A stretch of DNA of 7,320 nt from NCBI GenBank assembly GCA_017551465.1, contig JAFZLN010000061.1, forward strand, positions 1-7,320, written 5' to 3'. Position numbers and translations under genes: made by a program. Shown in pieces: positions 4,800 through 7,320 of this stretch; within the stretch, counting starts at the first letter, position 1, and each line of letters begins with the position of its first letter. Source of the stretch: Bacilli bacterium (lineage in GTDB: Bacteria > Bacillota_I > Bacilli_A > RFN20 > CAG-826). The notes beneath the pieces are model-generated. The model was not told the origin of the DNA. It saw only the letters and a list, made by a program, of their open reading frames with translations, and ran no database searches.

Positions 4800-5559
4800 T
4801 AGATATACTCTCTTTTCTTTAGGGATTTTATTCGTTATCGGTTTATGGTTTATCATATCCGCTTTCTTTGATGTTAACGGAGCGATATTCCCTTCACCAA
4901 TTTTAACTTTGCAAAGTTTCGGAAAGATTCTTGCCCAGGGACAAACATATGTTAGTTTAGGCTATACATTCTTAAGAATGATTATTGGTTTTGTTATCTC
5001 ATTCATCCTTGCTTTAATATTTGGAATGATTGCTGGTAACTGGCCAAATATGTATCACTTCTTTAAGCCTTTGATGACTGTTTTAAAAAGCATTCCAACA
5101 GTGGCGTTTGTCTTTGTCTTTGTAGTGATGAGTAACGCTAAAGACGCCCCTATTTATGTTGTCTTAATTATTTGTTTCCCAATTTTATATGAAGCTGTTG
5201 TTGGTGGTTTTAAAAGCGTTGATAAAGACATTATTGAAGCCTCTAAAGTTGATGGCGCTGCTTCAGTCAAAAGCGCTTTCTACATTAAGTTTCCACTAGC
5301 AATTCCTTATATTATTGTCGGTATTGTTTCTAGCTTTGCGCTATCTTTCAAGATAGCCATTATGGCAGAAGTCATTACTGGTTCCACAAAAAATGGTTTA
5401 GGCAGCGCGATTCATTATGCTTATACACAAATGGAAATGCCTGATGTATTTGCCTATTCCTTAATTGTCATAATTCTCATGCTTCTAGTGACTCTTTTAG
5501 AAGACATCGTCAAACAAATAGCAAAGAAGAAAGGCATTGTTATTGATAACAATAAGTGA
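4780..5559 (+). CDS. ABC-importer permease (SsuC/TauC-like, BPD_transp_1)
   Basis: This is an integral membrane subunit of a NitT/TauT-type importer, 259 aa from the chosen ATG. About six membrane segments are visible: near residues 11-30, 64-86, 100-118, 124-144, 176-198 and 226-243. The cytoplasmic EAA loop that docks the ATPase is EASKVDGAASVKSAFYIKFP, starting at E153 with the invariant G159. The family motif around LRMIIGFVISF...GMIAG (65-86) and the IPTVAFVFVFVV stretch (105-116) also fit. It overlaps the upstream lipoprotein gene by 20 bases, so the two are surely one operon. The gene ends in TGA, the only TGA stop in the window; a TAA follows three codons later in frame, so a reading with TGA as Trp would add only WIK. 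No ATP-binding protein gene is adjacent. Confidence 0.9.
   Translation: MRKFISNRYTLFSLGILFVIGLWFIISAFFDVNGAIFPSPILTLQSFGKILAQGQTYVSLGYTFLRMIIGFVISFILALIFGMIAGNWPNMYHFFKPLMTVLKSIPTVAFVFVFVVMSNAKDAPIYVVLIICFPILYEAVVGGFKSVDKDIIEASKVDGAASVKSAFYIKFPLAIPYIIVGIVSSFALSFKIAIMAEVITGSTKNGLGSAIHYAYTQMEMPDVFAYSLIVIILMLLVTLLEDIVKQIAKKKGIVIDNNK
5536..5553. promoter_or_regulatory. 18-bp palindrome upstream of rubrerythrin (candidate operator)
   Basis: ATTGTTAT-TG-ATAACAAT is a perfect inverted repeat with 8-bp arms and a 2-base centre. It lies at the end of the permease gene, 40 bases before the rubrerythrin ATG, and overlaps the best -35 candidate. The spacing differs from Rex sites (TTGTTAA-N4-TTAACAA) and PerR boxes (7-1-7), so the regulator is unidentified. 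Repression by occlusion of the promoter is the simplest reading. Confidence 0.45.
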
Positions 5560-5571
5560 ATAAAGTAAACT
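5543..5571 (+). promoter_or_regulatory. Candidate rubrerythrin promoter
   Basis: TTGATA (5543-5548, 5 of 6 to consensus) and TAAACT (5566-5571, 4 of 6) are separated by 17 bases. The start would fall near 5578, right at the Shine-Dalgarno AAGGAG (5578-5583). The -10 is weak, so transcription may also continue from the importer operon; no strong terminator separates them. Confidence 0.35.
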
Positions 5572-5593
5572 TATTTTAAGGAGAACATACACA

Positions 5594-6133
5594 ATGGAAT
5601 TAAAAGGCAGTAAAACTGAAAAGAATTTAGAAATGGCTTTTGCTGGTGAATCTCAAGCCCGCAACAAATATACATATTTTGCAAGCCAAGCTAAGAAAGA
5701 AGGCTATGAACAAATCGCCGCAATTTTCTTAGAAACAGCAGAAAACGAAAAAGAACACGCTAAGATGTGGTTCAAATATTTACATGATGGTCAAGTCCCA
5801 AGCACCGTTGAAAACTTAAAAGCGGCGGCAGAAGGCGAAAACTTTGAATGGACTGACATGTATAAGAAGATGGCAGAAGAAGCTAAAGAAGAAGGCTTTA
5901 TGGAAATCGCTGCTAAGTTTGCTTTAGTGGCTAAGATTGAAGCAGAACACGAACAAAGATATCTCAAACTTTTAGAAAAAGTTAAAGCCAATAAGATCTT
6001 CATTGCTCCAGATGTCGTTGTTTGGAAATGCCGTAACTGTGGCCATATCCATGTTGGTAAAGAAGCACCAAAGATTTGCCCAGCCTGCGCTCATCCACAA
6101 TCATATTTCGAATTAAGAGTCGAAAATTATTAA
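5594..6133 (+). CDS. rbr: Rubrerythrin
   Basis: Rubrerythrin is a cytosolic non-haem iron NAD(P)H-linked peroxidase that protects anaerobes from hydrogen peroxide. This is the classical two-domain form, 179 aa (family about 180-195). The N-terminal four-helix diiron domain has E19 in AGESQARNKY, E52-x2-H55 in ENEKEHA, an E96-x2-E99 pair before GF, and E116-x2-H119 in IEAEHEQRY. The C-terminal rubredoxin domain has C146-x2-C149 and C162-x2-C165 with 12 residues between the pairs. All metal ligands expected for activity are present. The start is set by AAGGAG 10 bases upstream and by the family N-terminus (LKGSKTEKNL). It follows the permease by 34 bases but probably has its own promoter with a palindromic operator, and it ends in a strong terminator. 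The electron donor (rubredoxin or flavoprotein) is not encoded in the window. Confidence 0.97.
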   Translation: MELKGSKTEKNLEMAFAGESQARNKYTYFASQAKKEGYEQIAAIFLETAENEKEHAKMWFKYLHDGQVPSTVENLKAAAEGENFEWTDMYKKMAEEAKEEGFMEIAAKFALVAKIEAEHEQRYLKLLEKVKANKIFIAPDVVVWKCRNCGHIHVGKEAPKICPACAHPQSYFELRVENY

Positions 6134-6154
6134 AGTTTAATGTAATTAAAAAGA

Positions 6155-6181
6155 TGCGGAGAAATGTCTCCGCGTTTTTTT
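6155..6181 (+). terminator. Intrinsic terminator of rubrerythrin
   Basis: GCGGAGA (6156-6162) pairs with TCTCCGC (6167-6173) around an AATG loop, with a possible T.G pair below, and is followed by seven T residues. It lies 22 bases after the rbr stop. This GC-rich stem in AT-rich sequence is the strongest terminator in the window and isolates the tRNA pair from rbr transcription. Confidence 0.92.
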
Positions 6182-6202
6182 ATTATTTTAATTAATTAAC
6201 TA

Positions 6203-6231
6203 TTGCAATTAATTTATTTTTCTATGATAAT
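6203..6231 (+). promoter_or_regulatory. Candidate promoter of the tRNA-Asp/tRNA-Phe unit
   Basis: TTGCAA (6203-6208) and GATAAT (6226-6231, 5 of 6) are 17 bases apart, with a start near 6238, about 12 bases before tRNA-Asp. The -10 lies inside the left arm of the inverted repeat that brackets tRNA-Asp. The rest of 6182-6225 is AT-rich with no other recognisable feature. Confidence 0.45.
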
Positions 6232-6340
6232 AATAAAGCGCGTTAAAACGGATCTGTGGTGTAGCGGTTAACATGTCTCCCTGTCACGGAGAAGACCGCG
6301 GGTTCGATTCCCGTCAGATCCGCCAGCGCTTTATTATTAT
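6227..6340. repeat. 15-bp perfect inverted repeat bracketing tRNA-Asp
   Basis: ATAATAATAAAGCGC at 6227-6241 is exactly complementary to GCGCTTTATTATTAT at 6326-6340. The right arm begins at the base after the encoded CCA of tRNA-Asp, and the left arm ends 8 bases before its first nucleotide. With a G.U and one more pair it extends to 17 bp (6225 and 6342). If both arms are in the transcript they would form a stem enclosing the tRNA; if the predicted promoter is right, most of the left arm is not transcribed. Confidence 0.75.
6250..6325 (+). tRNA. tRNA-Asp (anticodon GTC)
   Basis: A 76-base canonical cloverleaf with encoded CCA. The acceptor GGATCTG (6250-6256) pairs with CAGATCC (6315-6321), with discriminator G and CCA at 6323-6325. 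The D arm GTGT/ACAT has the normal GG pair in its loop. The anticodon stem TCTCC/GGAGA holds loop CTGTCAC with GTC at 6283-6285, reading GAC and GAT. The T arm GCGGG/CCCGT has the standard loop TTCGATT. It is the first gene of a two-tRNA unit, 22 bases before tRNA-Phe. Confidence 0.97.
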
Positions 6341-6347
6341 TACCGAT

Positions 6348-6423
6348 GGCTCGGTAGCTCAGTTAGTAGAGCATCAGACTGAAAATCTGAGTGTCGCCGG
6401 CGCGCTCCCGGCCTGAGCCACCA
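6348..6423 (+). tRNA. tRNA-Phe (anticodon GAA) with a degenerate elbow
   Basis: A 76-base cloverleaf closely resembling Bacillus tRNA-Phe. The acceptor GGCTCGG (6348-6354) pairs with CTGAGCC (6413-6419) with one G.U; discriminator A and CCA are encoded. The D stem is GCTC/GAGC. The anticodon stem TCAGA/TCTGA holds loop CTGAAAA with GAA at 6381-6383. The T stem GCCGG/CCGGC is fully paired. The T loop, however, is CGCGCTC (6401-6407) instead of TTCGANY, so T54, T55 and A58 are C, G and C. In the D loop AGTTAGTA, G18 is A (6365). G19, C56, T8, A14, G15 and C48 are kept. All stems intact argues for selection, but the missing elbow contacts leave open a specialised tRNA, a decaying copy or a sequence error. 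Confidence 0.88.
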
Positions 6424-6436
6424 CTGAATATAAAAT

Positions 6437-6459
6437 AGACATCAGTTGATGTCTTTTTT
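6437..6459 (+). terminator. Intrinsic terminator of the tRNA unit
   Basis: AGACATCA (6437-6444) pairs with TGATGTCT (6447-6454) around a 2-base centre; in practice this gives a shorter stem with a small loop. A T run follows. It starts 14 bases after the tRNA-Phe CCA and should end the two-tRNA transcript. Confidence 0.85.
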
Positions 6460-6474
6460 CTTTATTTTAAGGAC

Positions 6475-6505
6475 GAAAAAAGATCACTTTTGAAAGTGAC
6501 CTTTT
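6475..6505 (-). terminator. Intrinsic terminator of the minus-strand lipoprotein gene
   Basis: On the minus strand GGTCACTTT pairs with AAAGTGATC (6482-6501) with one G.U and a CA centre, followed by six U (A run 6476-6481). It lies about 25 bases past the stop of the lipoprotein gene. The plus strand also has a T run after the hairpin (6502-6506), so it may work in both directions and back up the tRNA terminator. Confidence 0.85.
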
Positions 6506-6525
6506 TATTAAATTTGTTTAAGCAA

Positions 6526-7266
6526 TTAAGCAGTAACTTTTGTACCAACTACTTTGAATGCTTCCATGTTGACAGAATAGCCAAGGTTACGTTCAATTCT
6601 AATAGTATTTCTACCTTCTAAAACATCGAATTCAAACCATGGGGCTTCTAACTTAGAGGCGCCATCTGCTAAGAAGTCAGCGTAGACCAATTCTTTCATT
6701 GGAACGTCTACTTCTCCGACTTTCCATGTGCCCATCTTGCTTTGGTCAATGGCGATTGTATTGACTTGGACATTGTATTTCCAGTCATCACCATCATACC
6801 AGTTGTACCAAATGGATTGGTTACCAGATTGAGTTTCTCTATTCCAAACACTATCGTTTCTAGCTGGCATTGTGACATATAATCTAGCTTTCATTTTCAT
6901 AGTGGCTGTGAATGTGAATTTGACGTAGGAGCCTGTGCTAGAGAATTTACCGGCAGATGAGAAGCCATCGGCTTCTTTGTTGGCATCTTGGGCATCCCAA
7001 GTAATGGTTTCGCCGTTACCATCTTCGGCTGGAGTTGTTTGTTGTGAAGCAACTGCTGTTTGAGTGGCATCTGGTGTTGGAACCGCTGGGGCCTTTGAAG
7101 TTGATGTTGGTGTGGATTTGCTTGTGCTACTCTTAGAAGTTGATGTAGCAACTGGAGCTTTGGATGAGTTAGATGGATCGCCAGCTGGTGTTTGATTACA
7201 AGCGGCAATACCGGATAGTAAAAGACTTAATGCTGCAAACGAGACAAAAATACTTTTCTTTTTCAT
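6526..7266 (-). CDS. Surface lipoprotein with Ser/Thr/Pro-rich stalk and C-terminal beta-rich (possibly carbohydrate-binding) domain
   Basis: A 246-aa predicted lipoprotein of unidentified family. The signal peptide (residues 1-22, MKKKSIFVSFAALSLLLSG) ends in IAAC with the lipidated cysteine at C23. Residues about 24-82 form a low-complexity stalk of Ser, Thr, Pro, Ala and Lys with a loose repeat (TSTSK, SKAP), likely spanning the cell wall. Residues about 85-246 look like a beta-sandwich: ITWDAQDAN, SYVKFTFTATMKMKARLYVTM, a Trp/Tyr-rich stretch SIWYNWYDGDDWKYNVQV, and the ending EGRNTIRIERNLGYSVNMEAFKV, which resembles the last strands of CBM6/CBM35-like jelly rolls, although the usual Asp near the end is not obvious. 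No enzyme active site is recognisable. Glycan binding is an inference. The start is supported by GGAAGGAAA (7272-7280) and the signal peptide. It is a single-gene unit with its own promoter and terminator. Confidence 0.8.
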   Translation of the reverse strand: MKKKSIFVSFAALSLLLSGIAACNQTPAGDPSNSSKAPVATSTSKSSTSKSTPTSTSKAPAVPTPDATQTAVASQQTTPAEDGNGETITWDAQDANKEADGFSSAGKFSSTGSYVKFTFTATMKMKARLYVTMPARNDSVWNRETQSGNQSIWYNWYDGDDWKYNVQVNTIAIDQSKMGTWKVGEVDVPMKELVYADFLADGASKLEAPWFEFDVLEGRNTIRIERNLGYSVNMEAFKVVGTKVTA

Positions 7267-7296
7267 TATGTTTTCCTTCCTCTCTTTCTGGGAATT

Positions 7297-7305
7297 AATA
7301 TACCA
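7297..7305 (-). promoter_or_regulatory. Extended -10 promoter of the lipoprotein gene
   Basis: On the minus strand TGGTATATT matches the extended -10 pattern TGnTATAAT with one change. Transcription should start near 7290, leaving a leader of about 24 bases that contains the purine-rich ribosome site at 7272-7280. The -35 position falls at or beyond the window edge. Confidence 0.5.
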
Positions 7306-7320
7306 ATATTTTAACCCTTA

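Noticed and set aside
5537..5552. Rex or PerR box before rubrerythrin
   Set aside because: The half-sites resemble Rex (TTGTTA/TAACAA), but the spacing is two bases too short; the PerR 7-1-7 layout is also not met. Kept only as an unassigned palindrome.
5557..5568. Possible use of TGA as Trp (Mycoplasma-type code), since the permease could read through TGA and end at TAA three codons later
   Set aside because: The Trp codons I can place in recognised genes are TGG and I find no in-frame TGA inside any of them; TGA as an ordinary stop is simpler.
5551..5575. Terminator between permease and rubrerythrin (AATAAGT/ACTTATT)
   Set aside because: A seven-pair, nearly all-AT stem with an 11-base loop is too weak; the following TTTT is short. 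At most a minor attenuator.
6182..6225. Repeated AATTAATT motifs as an operator or origin element
   Set aside because: AATTAATT is self-complementary and expected often in such AT-rich sequence; no ordered array is seen.
6348..6423. Assigning the odd tRNA as an integration site or phage attachment scar
   Set aside because: No integrase, no repeated 3' tRNA fragment and no mobile genes nearby; the changes are in the elbow, not at the 3' end.

Overview
The window is about 7.3 kb of AT-rich, tightly packed bacterial chromosome. It looks like a low-GC anaerobe of the Bacillota/Mycoplasmatota side (uncultured Bacilli or Erysipelotrichia-like; inferred, not proven). Reasons: class III (anaerobic) ribonucleotide reductase components, rubrerythrin, Gram-positive-type Shine-Dalgarno sites, lipoproteins, and a tRNA-Phe close to the Bacillus type. 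Every Trp codon that I can place in a recognised gene is TGG and one gene ends in TGA, so the ordinary bacterial code fits.

Region 1 (1-3155) is a deoxynucleotide supply block. It opens with the 3' end of a gene encoding a CPNC redoxin domain, most likely the C-terminal domain of anaerobic ribonucleotide reductase NrdD. One base later comes a thioredoxin-reductase-like flavoprotein whose NADPH-recognition residues are missing. Converging on it is the radical-SAM activase nrdG. From a 60-bp divergent promoter region shared with nrdG runs comEB-folD (dCMP deaminase and methylene-THF dehydrogenase/cyclohydrolase), which supply the two substrates of thymidylate synthase. Both divergent promoters place their start sites at or within a few bases of the ATG, so both transcripts are predicted to be leaderless, and an 18-bp palindrome covers the nrdG -10. 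folD ends in a terminator that contains its own stop codon.

Region 2 (3157-5559) pairs a Crp/Fnr-family regulator with a divergent lipoprotein/permease pair of a SsuA/TauA-type ABC importer; no ATPase gene is present. Their 71-bp intergenic region holds a perfect TGTGA-N6-TCACA operator. It is centred about 41.5 bp upstream of the predicted importer start and lies just inside the predicted regulator transcript. The regulator keeps the R-E-x3-R recognition-helix residues that read TGTGA in E. coli CRP.

Region 3 (5536-6181) is rubrerythrin, with a perfect 18-bp palindrome over its likely -35 region and a strong terminator.

Region 4 (6200-6460) is a tRNA-Asp/tRNA-Phe pair. A perfect 15-bp inverted repeat brackets tRNA-Asp. 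The tRNA-Phe gene folds well but has lost several of the most conserved elbow nucleotides (G18, T54, T55, A58), which is the most unusual object in the window.

Region 5 (6475-7305) is a minus-strand lipoprotein with a Ser/Thr/Pro-rich stalk and a C-terminal beta-rich, possibly carbohydrate-binding, domain, with its own promoter and terminator. I see no CRISPR array, insertion sequence, phage gene or classical defence system.
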